Below, in pieces: positions 37,252 to 49,030 of a DNA stretch of 64,000 bases; positions within the stretch are counted from its first letter, which is position 1, and each line of letters starts with the position of its first letter. The notes below the pieces were generated by a model. That model was given only the letters and a program-made list of their open reading frames with translations, ran no database searches and was not told the origin of the DNA. The position numbers and the translations under genes were made by a program. The stretch comes from Antedon mediterranea (taxonomy: Eukaryota > Echinodermata > Crinoidea > Comatulida > Antedonidae): assembly GCF_964355755.1 (NCBI RefSeq), contig NC_092672.1:29508501-29572500 (forward strand), written 5' to 3'.

Positions 37252-37958
37252 CAATTTTTATTTGATAACTAGATTAAACTTTTAATGATATTTTTATATA
37301 AAATTTGTATTGAAAGGTATGCAACTCTACAGAAACAAAAAGCATGCAATTAAATAGTCAAGTACTTCCATGACTTTCAACATTTCTAAAATACCTTAAA
37401 ATAAAAAAATAAGTTGTTTATATTGCTATTAATACTACATGTATAATAATTTTAGTGTAAGTTTCGTTTTTAATTATACATACAGTAGCACCATTGTCAA
37501 GTATTTCCATGACTTTTAACATTTATTAAAGGTTTTGTGAAAGACATTTTTTTTCTCTAAATTACCAAACTAATAACATTAAAGTATAGTATAGAAAACA
37601 ATACTACATTGCATTGTTTATAAAGCATAACTATAGTGGCTGGCTGAGGTATGTGATTGTATAGAAACAAAAAGAAAAATGCAATTAAATAGTCAAGTAT
37701 TCCCATGACTTTCAACATTTCTAAAATACCTTAAAATACAAAATTAAGTTGTTTATATTGCTATTAATACTATAATAATTTTAGTGTAAGTTTCGTGAAA
37801 GACACCATTTTACTTTTATCAAATTGTACATAGCACCATTTTCAAGCTGTCGAGCTGTATATAAATTTTCAAAAATTACAAAACAATATTGCCTACTTTC
37901 TTTTCATTTTGTACTTAAGTAACTGAATACTGCATCCTGTTTATATAGGTTGTTCATT
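37252..37958. other. Harbinger intergenic spacer
   Basis: AT-rich spacer between the convergent genes. It contains a diverged duplication: AGTCAAGTA(C/T)T(T/C)CCATGAC, then TTTCAACATTTCTAAAATAC, near 37360 and again near 37690. Polyadenylation signals for both genes would lie here. Confidence 0.6.
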
Positions 37959-39321
37959 CTACATGTTGTAGTATGTTGGTTGGTCTGAAGATGGCTGTTG
38001 TTGTTGACTATTATTGAACATCTGGCACATCATCGACATCATACGCATTTCATGTTCTCTATCCTGGTTTCGCATTCTTTCTTCCCTGTCCATGTCTTCC
38101 TTTCGTCTTTTTTCCATGCCTTCTTCTCGTTCTGCCTTTCTCTTCTCTTCCCATAACCTGTATTCCTTCGCTTGTTCCATCTCCCATATCCTTTGCTCGT
38201 CTCTGTTCCTCTTCTCCATTGCCCAGTGTTGCTCGTCTCTTTCTTTCTCCGACTTTAAAAATGCCTTCGTCATAGCATCTAATGCCTGCTCTGCCTTTCC
38301 TTTTTTTGCCTTTTTTGGGTTTGGTTGGTTTCTACCTATACATAAGATTACAATTTCTTTATACTGTAATATGGTAATAATTAAATTTTTTGAATAGATA
38401 AATAGTAGGTAATCATTGCTCTATTTTTAAATTTTTGGTTTTCATATTTATTTATGATCAATTTATCATGGAATGTTTTGTGTATTGCACAACAAGTACT
38501 GTATTTATTTCAATAAACGCCCCAATAATCATAATATTTACTAACCGTTGTAAGTGGGTGTGGCTAGATGGGTTGCTGGGGGTGTGGCTAGATGGGCTGC
38601 TGGTGGTGTAGCTTGATGGGCTGCTGGTGGTGTAGCTTGATGGGCTGGCAATGGTGGTTCTACTACTACGGCTGTTCCTTCCTCTACTACTAGGCCTACA
38701 TCATCATCGTCATCTAATTAATTATGTAGGGGACAATGAAATGATAAATTATAAATAACCACATAATTAAATAAAAATGATTAACTTGTTGTAAAAAGCA
38801 ACGTCTAATCAATGTTAAGTCTAAATCTGTTTTTTTTTTTCAAATTATTTAATCTACTTACTATCTGTATCGCTGCTACTACTACTAGGCCTAGTACTAC
38901 TACTACCAGAGGAAGTGCTCGGTTCGTCATTTTCTCCTCCTCCTCCTCCTCCTCCTCCTCCGGGTTTTTGATGTTGACGCCGGCGGGAACAGACAATTTC
39001 CGGCGGGTTCATTTCAGGCCTGGACCCAAGTATTGCGTCCAGCTCCTCAAAATGCTTGCATGTTTTCCTGCTTGCCCCACTCTTTTTATTATTATCGGCC
39101 ACCTTCTTGTAGTCCGCTTTTAATTTTTTTATTTTCCTTTGCACTTGCAGTGCGTTCCGAACAATCCCACTTTCACGTAGGAGCTTGTCGGAAATAATCC
39201 GATAGACGCCTGCGTTTCGGACGCTACCGTCCATTTGAGCCTGTATTTTTTCCTCGGCCCAAATCCCGAGCAACCCAAGTACCTCCTCGTATGTCCAATT
39301 GGAACCACGATTTTCAGACAT
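37959..39321 (-). CDS. Harbinger Myb/SANT-like DNA-binding protein
   Basis: Exons on the minus strand are 39321-38862, 38713-38546 and 38335-37959. They join in phase to about 334 residues. The N-terminus (residues 8-100, WTYEEVLGLLGIWAEEKIQA) is a Myb/SANT-like trihelix domain of the type that recognises Harbinger ends. A Gly9 run and a Ser-rich linker follow, then a short Pro/Ala repeat (ATPPAAHQ type). The C-terminus is a long charged coiled coil (EKERDEQHWAMEKRNRDEQR) with a Gln run. In this superfamily the Myb-like protein helps the transposase bind DNA and enter the nucleus. All three splice junctions are GT-AG. No break was seen. Confidence 0.88.
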
Positions 39322-39634
39322 CTTATAAAAATTGGTAAAAATAAATTTAACTACGGAATATAAATGATGAAGAAAACAAATTGTCGCGCGAAAAAGAAGA
39401 AGGTATGTACCCAGAATGTCGGATCGTCGTCATAACAACAACCTCATAAAAAGGTCAAACGTTGTTCACGGTTCACTGCGTAAGCCGGCCCAAAACGTAA
39501 AAGCCGCTCCTGAACCTACCTGGAGAGGTGGCCCAGATCTGCGTCCGGCCCAGGGCCGGCCTAACTTTTTGGAGTATTTACACTTATCAATTGCCGACCC
39601 AGGGCCGGCCTAAATCGTAAGTGTAAATGGGGTC

Positions 39635-41470
39635 TAAGAAGGGCCCGAATGTGAAAGATGGCTTAAGATGTGAAGGACTAAAATCAGATAGACCCCAAGT
39701 AGTTATAGATAGTGTAGAAAATAAAATGGAGAAGTGTACAATACCAGGAAAATTAGAAGGACAGGATATAACTATGCTTAGAGACTCGGGATGTACCCAG
39801 TCAGCTGTTAAGGAAAGTCTAGTGCCTAACAAATGTTACTTGCCAGGAAAATGGGTTACGTTAAGAGGTATAGGAGGCGATAATTACCGTCCCCTTAGCT
39901 GAGGTAGCTATAGAAAGTAAGATAGTGACAGGAAAAGTGATTGTAGCCGTAATCGAAGGATTACAGAGGGACATGTTATTGGGTCATGATTTGGACCAGA
40001 ATTGTGGGGAAACAATGGCTAAAGAAATGTTCGTCCTAACTAGGGAGCAAGCCAGAATAGAAAATGATGTTAGAATACAAGACGAAATGATATTGTTAGG
40101 GAAAGATAGTAACTTTAAGCCGATAGAAGAGCCGCCTAAAGAAACTAATGTACAATTGTTGAAAACAGTAGTAAATGACAACAAAGTAAATAAAACTAAG
40201 TGTTTAGATGATATGAATGGAACAGAAATGAATAATTTGTTTGACAAAAATGAGGATAAAGCTAAAGATAAAACAGTCAAACATAAAACTTATGAACAAC
40301 AGCACAAGCTGAACCTAACTAAACAAGAACTGATCAAATTGCAAACTAAGGATGACTCACTCAAAGGAGTGTTTGACAGGGTAGTCCCTATAGAAGAAAT
40401 AGGTCAGCATAGGGTATGTTTCTTTATGAGACAAGGTATATTGATGAGAAATTGGAGTAGTATTAAAGATAAGAATAACCAAGTGGAACAGATTGTATTA
40501 CCCACTCAGTGTAGACAGGGTGTATTACACTTAGGTCATAATGTGCCATTTGCAGGTCACATGGGTGTTGAGAAAACTAAAAGTAGGATCCTGAACCAAT
40601 TCTATTGGCCAGGTATATTTAAAGATGTGGTAGTCTATTGTAAAGTCTGTAAGGAATGCCAAAAGGTAGATAAGGGTAAAAGTAAAAGGAAACATACTTT
40701 GATACCATTACCGATTATAAGTACACCATTTAAACGTATAGCGATAGATATTGTTGGACCCTTATCTAGAACAAGCCGTAATAACAAATATATGCTTACT
40801 ATAATTGACTATGCTACGAGATATCCGGATGCTATCCCGTTACCCAATGTTAGAGCTGAAACAGTAGCCAGGGCTCTAATAGAAGTCTTTACTAGAGTAG
40901 GATTACCCGAAGAGATTGTACATGATCAAGGAACTAATTTCATGTCTTCAATTATGCAATCTATATGTAGTATGTTGGGGATTAATCAATTAAAGACTAC
41001 AGTGTACCACCCCCAAAGCAATGGGCTTGTTGAAAGATTTCACGGTACATTGAAAAATATGATAAGGACACTTACAGTTAAGCAAAGAAAAAATTGGGAT
41101 AACTACATACCTCCCTTTCTGTTTGCATACAGAGAAGTTCCTAGTAAAGCGACGGGCCATTCACCTTTTAAATTGCTTTATGGTAGAGAGGTGAGGGGAC
41201 CCTTGAGTTTACTCAAAAGTAATTGGGTAGAAGATGAAGAAACATCTACTGATGTTATCAAATACATGTTAGACATAAGAGAAAAAATGGAGGAATTAAT
41301 GAAAGATGCTAATGTAAACAAACTTGAACAACAAGAAATTATGTCCCACAATTATAACAAGAATGCTATTGATAGAGAATTTGTAGAAGGGGACAAAGTG
41401 TTGATATTCCTTCCAGTAGGAAATAGTAAGTTAGACAGTAAATGGCAAGGCCCCTTCACTGTTACAAAAT
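39635..41470 (+). pseudogene. pol: Protease and integrase of the Gmr1-like element, frame-broken
   Basis: The protease part has the aspartic active site as DITMLRDSGCTQSAV (about 39767-39811) and shifts frame near 39885, before the LLGHDLD motif. Integrase follows: an HHCC zinc module (LGHNVPFAGHMGVEKTKSRI to YCKVCKEC), then the catalytic core with Asp in RIAIDIVGPLS, Asp in EEIVHDQGTNF and Glu in SNGLVERFHGTLKN. The C-terminal region ends at GPFTVTK, where the 216-bp repeat interrupts. Placing integrase before reverse transcriptase is the defining oddity. Apart from the protease frameshift and the end, the integrase frame is long and open (39925-41472). Confidence 0.9.
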
Positions 41471-41686
41471 AACGAGTCGTCGGAAGATGGACCATTTCAC
41501 GAATTTCCTATTTTGTAACCACAGTGTGATTTTGCCGTAGCTGCACTTGTAATCTGGCCTGATTTCACAGCCTTCGTTCTGCTTCACTGGGCGCTTATAT
41601 AAATTGAAACTTTTACCGTTCAAGAGACAAACAAATATATTTTACATTTTTTACTATTCATTTTAAACCCGGAACCCCCCTTTAAA
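41471..41686 (+). repeat. 216-bp interspersed repeat (family C), copy 2, inside the retrotransposon
   Basis: Matches 6356-6572 end to end at about 96 percent by eye. It lies precisely between the integrase and reverse transcriptase coding blocks. AAAT-like sequence on both sides could be a short target duplication, but the ends are ambiguous. It introduces a stop at once after the integrase frame. Confidence 0.8.
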
Positions 41687-43138
41687 TGAAACAGTCCATG
41701 ACAATGAGTTAGATAGTGAAATAGACATAGGATTGTCTTATCATCAATCACAAACATGGAGAGATGTTAACGTTAGTAGTAATTTAAATGATACACAAAC
41801 TAAACAATTAACAGAATTGTTAAAGTACCAACAGAATGTATTCTCGGATGTACCAGGTAGAACTCACTTAGTGACACATGAAATTAAGACTAATGGTGAA
41901 ATGCCTATAAGGCATAGGGCATATAGAACGCCCCAAGCATTAAAGGGTAAATTGAAAGAAGAATTAGATAGTATGTTGGCTATGGGTATAATAGAACCTA
42001 CAGTTAGTGCCTATGCTGCACCTATTATTGCCCTGAAGAAAGGCCAGAATCAAATTAGAATGGTGACAGATTTTAGATCACTAAATAAGACTACACAATT
42101 TGACCCTTATGTTATGCCTCGCATAGACGAAATGTTGGATGAGGTATCATCCGCAATATACATAACTACGTTAGATCTAACTAAAGGATTTTACCAGGTG
42201 CCTCTGGATCCTAAGACCAAAGACAAATCAGCATTTATTACACAATTTGGACAGTATTGTTACAATGTACTTCCATTTGGTATGCAAAATAGCTCTAGTA
42301 CTTTCCAAAGATTAATGGATAAGGTATTACAAGGTACTGAGGGATATGCTAAGGCATATATAGATGACATATGTATTTATAGTCAAACTGGGAAAGATCA
42401 TATTTTTCATTTGAATGATGTATTAGAAAGATTAAGTAGTGCTGGATTGACAGCAAAGCCTTTGAAATGTAAAATTGCCTATGCACAGGTAGAATTTCTG
42501 GGGCATAAGATTGGTAATGGAGAAATTAGACCCAAGATTGATAAGGTTGAGGCTGTGGAAAAGTTCCCCAGACCTTTGTCTAAGAAACAAGTCCGATCAT
42601 TTCTCGGATTAACGGGCTATTACAGAAAATTTGTACAGAACTATGCCGATATTGCTAAGCCATTGATTGATTTAACTTTAAAGAGTAAAAGTAATACCGT
42701 TAAGTGGAATGAACAATGTGAAAATGCCTTTGTAACTTTAAAGAAACGACTTACTGATGATAATGTATTAAAAGCCCCAAATTTTGATAAGATGTTTATA
42801 TTGCAAACCGATGCCTCAAATTATGGCATAGGTGCAGTGCTGAGCCAAATAGATGGTGAGGGAAATGATTATATCATTGTGTACATGAGCAAAGATATTC
42901 TGTGCCAGAAAAAGAGTGCCTCTCTATTGTTTGGGCTATCAATAAACTTAAGTATTATCTGTATGGTTGTGAATTTCAAGTTCATACTGACCACCAGGCA
43001 TTGAGATGGATGGACTCAATGAAGGGTGCCAATGTTAGACTTATGAGATGGGCTCTGTTTTTACAAGGATATAAATTTAAAGTTATTTACAAGAAAGGAT
43101 CATTAAATGGAAATGCAGATGGATTAAGCCGTGTATAA
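41687..43138 (+). pseudogene. pol: Reverse transcriptase and RNase H of the Gmr1-like element
   Basis: The frame is open from about 41687. RT motifs are in order: RMVTDFRSLNKTT, ITTLDLTKGFYQVPL, AFITQFGQYCYNVLPFGMQN, then the catalytic AYIDDICIYS and FLGHKIGNGEI. The connection and RNase H domains follow (ILQTDASNYGIGAVLSQ). The frame breaks near 42900, and RNase H finishes in another frame (EKECLSIVWAINKLKYYLYG, then HTDHQALRWM) to the stop at 43138. No integrase follows, which confirms the unusual domain order. The single-base shift suggests loss of function or an assembly error. Confidence 0.92.
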
Positions 43139-43228
43139 ATATATTATAGAGGTGTTATTAGTAGATAGTTTAAAGTAAAATGGTTTTAAATGTTAAATTT
43201 TTGGAAAGATTGACACAATCTTTTTCCC

Positions 43229-43239
43229 AAAAAGGGGAA
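43229..43239 (+). promoter_or_regulatory. Polypurine tract
   Basis: AAAAAGGGGAA lies directly against the 3' LTR, the expected plus-strand priming site. Confidence 0.8.
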
Positions 43240-43643
43240 TGTCATATTATTGATGTTGTGATTCTCTGTGTTTAAAGAAGGATGCTTTAGACCAGGTCCG
43301 CCTTATTATTAGCCAATCAAAATTGTATAATTTTTGGAGGGAAAATGTTATCCTCCTCTGAAGCCTAAAATTTGCATATCCAGTATAAAAGTGGAATGTA
43401 ATAGATATTAAGGGAGAAGAGAGAATAGGATCAGAGTAGATAAACGGAAAGTTGATAAAGAGAATATTAAGGCTTGACTGGTAGTGATAGAAAGATGTAT
43501 TAATCGAATTACAAAGAATAAAAGTTCTAGTTGAGTTAAATATACTTTTTGTATGAGTTATCATTCAGTGACAGCTGTGTACGTCGCGTGGAGTTATATA
43601 CGCCTGAGAAAGCTCGGAACCAACTAAAGATAAATTCACTACA
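43240..43643 (+). repeat. 3' LTR of the Gmr1-like element
   Basis: 404 bp, starting TGTCATATTATT and ending CACTACA, followed by the CCTAG target duplication. Two differences from the 5' LTR by eye. Confidence 0.95.
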
Positions 43644-43729
43644 CCTAGACTAGACGAAACGTTAACATATGAAAAAGATTACGCATGCGTAAGGCAGGAT
43701 GGCGCCATTTCCCGTACCTAAAAAGCCAA

Positions 43730-43865
43730 CAATATCGGCTCCTAGTCCTGGTGGTGGAACAAGTCTCCTCGGATAAGGACTATAAACCGTAGGTCCTATG
43801 TAGGCCTACACAGTGTGTCCGTGTGCACTTTAAAGGACTCAGTTCATTATTCGAGACGAGTAGGG
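43730..43865 (+). repeat. SINE 3' core, MetaSINE-like
   Basis: GGTGGAACAAGTCTCCTCGG, then ATAAGGACTATAAACCGTAG and GTCC, then GTGTGCACTTTAAAGGACTC and CATTATTCGAGACGAGTAGG. This is the arrangement of the conserved core seen in many invertebrate tRNA-derived SINEs (a GGAC...TAAACC...GGTCC block followed by a GCAC.TTAAAGA block). The tRNA-like head is not evident. Confidence 0.5.
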
Positions 43866-44230
43866 GGTGAACTAGTTCATTCATTCATTCATTCAATCTT
43901 TTCGAAATCTCAGGTCCATAAAAAGTAAAATTATTAATTAAAAGATAAGCACTAATTATTACTAGGCCTACTCATCTCAGGATGGCATTTCACATGGAGG
44001 GCATCTTTGACTTATACAAGACGTTGCCTATAATCGTTGGGACTAAACATTTACTATAGGTAATCCTTCGCCTAATGACATGACAGTTCCTAAATGCATA
44101 AAATAAAAAATAAAATAAAAGTATACCGTAGGCCTACATGTTAATATCATCATCAGCCTAATCATCATAACGTTACGTAACCTGTGGTGTAATATGTGTC
44201 GTCATCCACGCGTCTTCTTTTGCTCGGTGA

Positions 44231-44451
44231 AGCGTGGTTCCCACTGAGCGACGCAACGTAACGCAACATACGCAGCGTAAGAAAATGCCCTTCCAATCAT
44301 TTTGTTTGCCCCCACCTGCGTGAAATAAAACCTGCGATGTTTACAGCACTATTGCATCGTCGGTTCCCACTTGTGATTACGCAATACAGCACTTTGCGTC
44401 GATGCATTGCGTCGATACGTCGCTGCGTTACGTCCTAGTGGGAACCACGCT
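44231..44451. mobile_element. Harbinger-type MITE, family A, copy 2
   Basis: AGCGTGGTTCCCACTGAGCG at the left is matched inverted by CCTAGTGGGAACCACGCT at the right. Flanks are TGA and TAA, a one-base mismatch from a TWA duplication. ACGCAACGTAACGCAAC words near the left end are mirrored near the right. Confidence 0.65.
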
Positions 44452-45826
44452 TAAGTATTGCCTTGTCGTCGACGTTTGTCACCAACTACATCGACCGCGC
44501 TAATTACAACAATAAATTGATAGCACTGGTTCTTCACACAGGTATTCTATAATCACATTAATTATTGTGAACATGCAAAAGACAGCGTATCAATTAAAAA
44601 TTAATTGGGAGTATACATCGTACTTTAGGTATAATCTGGTTGATAATTTTGGCTACCCACAGGTGCTAATGGTAAACTTGAGACTTGAAAAATACTTATT
44701 GGGTGTGGGTATATTTTAAAAAGTTCGCCTACTATTAGACGCATTAAAAACAAATTAAAAAATCAAATGGAGGATAAAGTAAAAAACATAGACAATATAT
44801 CAAGCCACAAATAAATATTTAAAAAAATTACTGGATTTATACAATTTAAAAGACTACACTAGTATGGATATAGGCCTATTTAGACTCTCCGGAGATGATT
44901 CACCTGCAAAAATTGAACTAATAAATGAATGTAACAGAATAGTAAAAAGACCAAGAGAGGAAGAAAAAAATAAACATGGAACAACACAACAATTAAAAAG
45001 GAAATATAAATTATAATAGTGTAAGAGAAACACCACAGAACCATCCTGTCCGGCAGAGCGGAAGTAGAATAAAATAGGTAAAAGCGCCATGTCGCAAGAC
45101 GAGAGGATGATAAAGATGACAGTTCACCTCTTGAGCCCCACAATTAAGTAGCCCAAAAGGCTTGTCCAATAACTCCATACACTTGGACAGACGTTGCGTT
45201 TACCAAATCGTAGAGCTATGCGTTCCAGAGATCACTGTAGATTATTCCCAAACTTGAAAAGAAATTACTTATTATAATTATTATTCAATAATGCACTTTT
45301 ATGAAAACTGCATAAGTTCTGATGGTAAAGCTTTGTCCAATCTACATTAGCAAAGAAACTCTTTGATTGCAAACTCCAGAATCATATGACTACAAATAAA
45401 CATAGCAGGGCAGTGAGAGAGCGAGAGCAAAACCTCCGCCTATATAGGCATTAAAATTGAATCATGTGTTCCAATACACCTATGAAATCTTTTTTTAAAT
45501 CGTATGAACATTTTGAGTAATCCTGTTAAGAAATATAGAAAGAAAAAAACACGCCTGATTGACCTCATGACCTCTCGCGATTATTCTGGCGGATGTAAAG
45601 ACACAAACATCAGCAAATTAGTTTGTCAAGAAGGTACATACCCTACTTCTGTAACAAACTAGTTTTCTGCTACTTTGGAAAACTGTTCTTGTTAAATTCG
45701 GAGTTTGCTGGTATTTGCATATTTATATAAAGCATTAAAAACCTTTGATTATTATCTAATACTTCATAATAGCGTAAAACTATTTAATAATACTCAGCAT
45801 TTAATTTGACTATTGCAAGTATATAA

Positions 45827-46000
45827 AGCCATCAAACATTATGTGACAAAAAATGTGATGTACGGACCCATATATATGGACATAATGATGTCATATCACT
45901 ACCATATGTCGGCATATCACTACCATATGTCGGCATATCACTACGTATGGGCATATCACATTCTTTTTTTGTCAAACTAGTTTGATATGTAGACAGAGCT
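45827..46000. mobile_element. MITE of family B, copy 2
   Basis: The right end GTAGACAGAGCT is followed by TTAA. The left end AGCCATCAAACATTATGTGA is the degraded counterpart, preceded by ATAA. The interior carries CACTACCATATGTCGGCATA repeated two to three times, a local expansion absent from the copy at 16916. Confidence 0.6.
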
Positions 46001-46929
46001 TTAAATGAAATTAATAATGCGAAATTGTTTTAAGTAGGCTTTTCTACAGAGCAAATTTTTTTACAATTGACAAAATCGTAATCTCCATTAAAAAAAATGT
46101 ACAGTGGTCGATTTTGAACTTTTGAAATATAAATTGTCCACTTTTTAAATATAGTTGTCATCAATATTTTAAGATATTTAAGGTAGGCCTACATGATTGT
46201 AAACCAGGAAGAGATAATTCCACATAATTTTACAAATTATTACATTTATATTTCCTAAACTCAAAAATAATCTCTTTGATCTTGTTGCCATTTACAGCTA
46301 TATCAAACTAATTTTGTAACATAAACTTTTTTTATCTGCAATGCCAGTCACATAGTAGTATATACAAATGAAAAAAAAATCGGAAACAATAGAGTACACT
46401 ATTGGTACAAAATGTAACACTAGCGTACGCTGTTCCGTCGCATCCTTTGATTTAAAAATCGTTTGAACGCAAGTAGTAGGCCTAATTCCTTGATCATGGC
46501 CATTAATTGCCACGTTCTTAATGTGTGGAATGCCTTGTTGCATTGACTTTTTATATAATTATAAACATTTTTGTTTTTGTTCTATGAGCTTTAGATTTTG
46601 TTTTTCTCGTTTGTTATGGATATATTGTGTCACCATGGTATTCCGAAATAAAAAGATAAATGAATGAATTTCGTTGCAACTGTTACGATCACATCAAAAT
46701 ATTTACCAACACTTTATTTATCAATCACGGTAATATGTATAATATATTTTTGTCTCAAAGAAAAAATATCAGTATATAATATAAAATATCGGTTCATCAT
46801 GTACTATTTGACCATTTTATTGATTACAATATAGACGCCAACAGACTAAGCTGGTGCTTGACAATGGGTACCTATACTTAAATGTAGGCCTACACAAAGA
46901 CAAATACATTCGAATACATAATAAAATGT

Positions 46930-49030
46930 GCAATGTGCAATACGTATTGTACAAGAATGGATAAAATGCTTGATCTTGTTATTTGTAGTAAAAACATTTC
47001 CGACAAAGTCTATACTGCTAACGATATTTTTTTATCTGACCACTCATCTTTGAGAATTGATTTCCGTTTAAATTTTTATGTTAATTGTAGTAATGATAAT
47101 TTGAATCGTAAAAGTATAATTTACAATTTTAAAGCACTTGATGTCAATAATCTATGTAATACTCTTAACTGTGTTCCATGGAGTGTCTTAATTGATTTTG
47201 AAGGTGATTTAAATGAAGCTTTGGATATGTTTTATAATTTGTTAAATGCTGCCGTCAATGACACAGTGCCTAAAATTAGAAAGCGCAGAAAGCTTCCTCC
47301 GTGGTTTGACAATGAGTTGAGAAGTGCGCTTCAACACAAAGAAAAGTATTATAGATATCTGAAAAAAAATAATAATCGGTTAGCCCAAAGTAATTTCAAA
47401 TTTGCTCGCGCGTCTTTTAAAAAAATGTGCAATAAAAAGTACAAAGATTACTTGGACTCTTTGGCTAAGCAAATTGTCACTAACAGTAAAAGATTCTGGA
47501 GCTGGATAAAAACTAAATACAAGTCAAATAATCTTCCTTCTGTCATGAGTCACGATAACATTTCATTCCAGTCTAATTATGATAAAGCTACCACATTTAA
47601 TTCTTATTTTCATTCTTTTTTCAGTGAGCCTTCTCCGGACGTTCCCCGGGACTATCCAGGTCTTCCTGACTATGCGGTGGATAACTTGAGTTCTCTGTCT
47701 GTGAATCAGCATTCTGTGGAAAAGGCACTTAGTAACCTTGATATCAATAAATAATCTGTAACTATCGTCCTATTTCGTTATTGCCTACTATGTCTAAGAT
47801 TTTTGAGCGCATTGTGCATTATGGTTTGTCATCACATGTTGCTAATGCTTTAAGTCCTAGGCAGCATGGTTTTGTCTCTGGGAGATCATGTCAAACCAAC
47901 CTCGCACTGCTTCTTGCTACATCATACGATGCAATTAACAGCAAGAAGCAGTGCGATGTGATTTACACTGATTTCTCTAAGGCTTTTGATTCCGTTTCCC
48001 ATGATTTGCTTATTTTTAAACTTTCAAAATTTGGTTTATCCGGTTTACTTTTAAGTTGGTTTAAAAGCTATTTAACTAATAGACAACAGCGTGTTGTCAT
48101 TGGGGGAGAGACATCTGATTGGCTCCCTGTGTTATCGGGCGTTCCGCAGGGCTCGATCCTGGGCCCGCTTTTGTTTAATTTATTTATCAACGATCTTCTT
48201 TTAAAATTTAATCATTCCGAGTCTCTTTTATTTGCTGACGATCTGAAATTGTTTAAAGTGATTACCACTCCACAGGATGCTTTTTCACTTCAGGAGGATC
48301 TGGATGGTCTCGTGGAATGGACGGAGAAGTGGGGGATAAAACTTAATGCTAATAAATGCAAATATTTATCTATAACACTTAAAAAAGGCCTGTGCTCTTC
48401 AATTATAATCTGAATGGACATGATCTTGAGATGGTTTATGTATGGAAAGATTTAGGTATTTTTATTGATAGTAAATTAAATTTTTTTTCACATATTAATC
48501 ATGTGTTGTCAAAAGCTAATAGAATGATGGGCTTAATATGGAGAAATTGTAGGTTTATGAACGACGGCAGGGCACTTTTATCTTTATACAAATCTATTAT
48601 ACGTCCTCACCTTGAATATTGTTCCGTAATTTTCAATTCAATTTCTCCATGTCAGGCCCGTCGAATCGACACTGTTCAACGGAAGTTTGTTCGATTCCTG
48701 TCTTATAACTGTGTTAATTTTGCCTTTTCCATTGATTCTGTCAGCAATCGTCGAACGATATCTGATATGGTTTTTTTATATAATATTTTAAATTCTAAAT
48801 ATGACTGTTCATTAATTTCACTATTTAGTTTAAATGTTCCTGGTCGTACACGAAATAGACATTTTTTGCATATTCCTTTTAGCCGTGTCGACTGTACTAA
48901 GAGGGGACTTTTTCATAGACTACCTTATACATTTAATAATCTAAATAGCAATCATATCGATATTTTTAATGATAGACTTGGTTATTTTAAGAGGACGATT
49001 ATGTGTTCACTTCTTGAACAGCCTGCATAA
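46930..49030 (+). pseudogene. Endonuclease remnant and reverse transcriptase of the non-LTR element
   Basis: Block 1 (46933-47754) holds the end of the endonuclease and the pre-RT linker, and stops after ALSNLDINK. Block 2 (47781-48413) resumes at NYRPISLLPTMSKIF. The expected stretch of about 50-60 residues between these motifs (normally GPDGI... to ...HKKG) is gone, so there is an internal deletion. RT motifs follow: YTDFSKAFDSVSHDLL, GVPQGSILGPLLFNLFINDL and the catalytic LLFADDLKLF. A frameshift near 48395 leads to block 3 (48392-49030), the C-terminal domain with RRIDTVQRKFVRFLSYN. The copy is dead by truncation, deletion and frameshift. Confidence 0.88.

Larger units (their letters stand above)
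35455..39634 (+). mobile_element. PIF/Harbinger DNA transposon, apparently autonomous
   Basis: The 4,180-bp element has ends GACCCCATTTACACTT facing AAGTGTAAATGGGGTC. Inside each end are further GGCCGGCC-containing subterminal repeats. Flanks are TAT (left) and TAA (right). The host gag-pol frame reads cleanly if one TAA is kept, so the left copy probably mutated from TAA, the usual 3-bp Harbinger target. It carries two convergent genes, a DDE transposase (plus strand) and a Myb/SANT-like protein (minus strand), the standard two-gene layout. Both can be spliced to open frames. Confidence 0.92.
33390..43643 (+). mobile_element. Ty3/Gypsy LTR retrotransposon, Gmr1-like, with nested insertions
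   Basis: Two 404-bp LTRs (33390-33793 and 43240-43643) both start TGTCATATTATT and end CACTACA. CCTAG occurs on both sides (33385-33389 and 43644-43648) as a 5-bp target duplication. The order is LTR, primer site, gag, protease, integrase, reverse transcriptase, RNase H, purine tract, LTR. Integrase lies upstream of reverse transcriptase, the order known for the deuterostome Gmr1-like group and unlike most Ty3/Gypsy elements. The element has taken a Harbinger transposon (35455-39634) between gag and protease and a 216-bp repeat (41471-41686) between integrase and reverse transcriptase. Coding parts carry several frame breaks, so this copy is not expected to be autonomous. No envelope ORF was seen. 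Confidence 0.93.
43649..46924. other. Intergenic DNA with SINE and MITE copies, no gene
   Basis: No coding signal was recognised. It holds a SINE-like segment (43730-43860), a Harbinger-type MITE (44231-44451), a TTAA-family MITE (45827-46000) and a CATTCATTCATTC run near 43880. The remainder is AT-rich. Confidence 0.65.
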
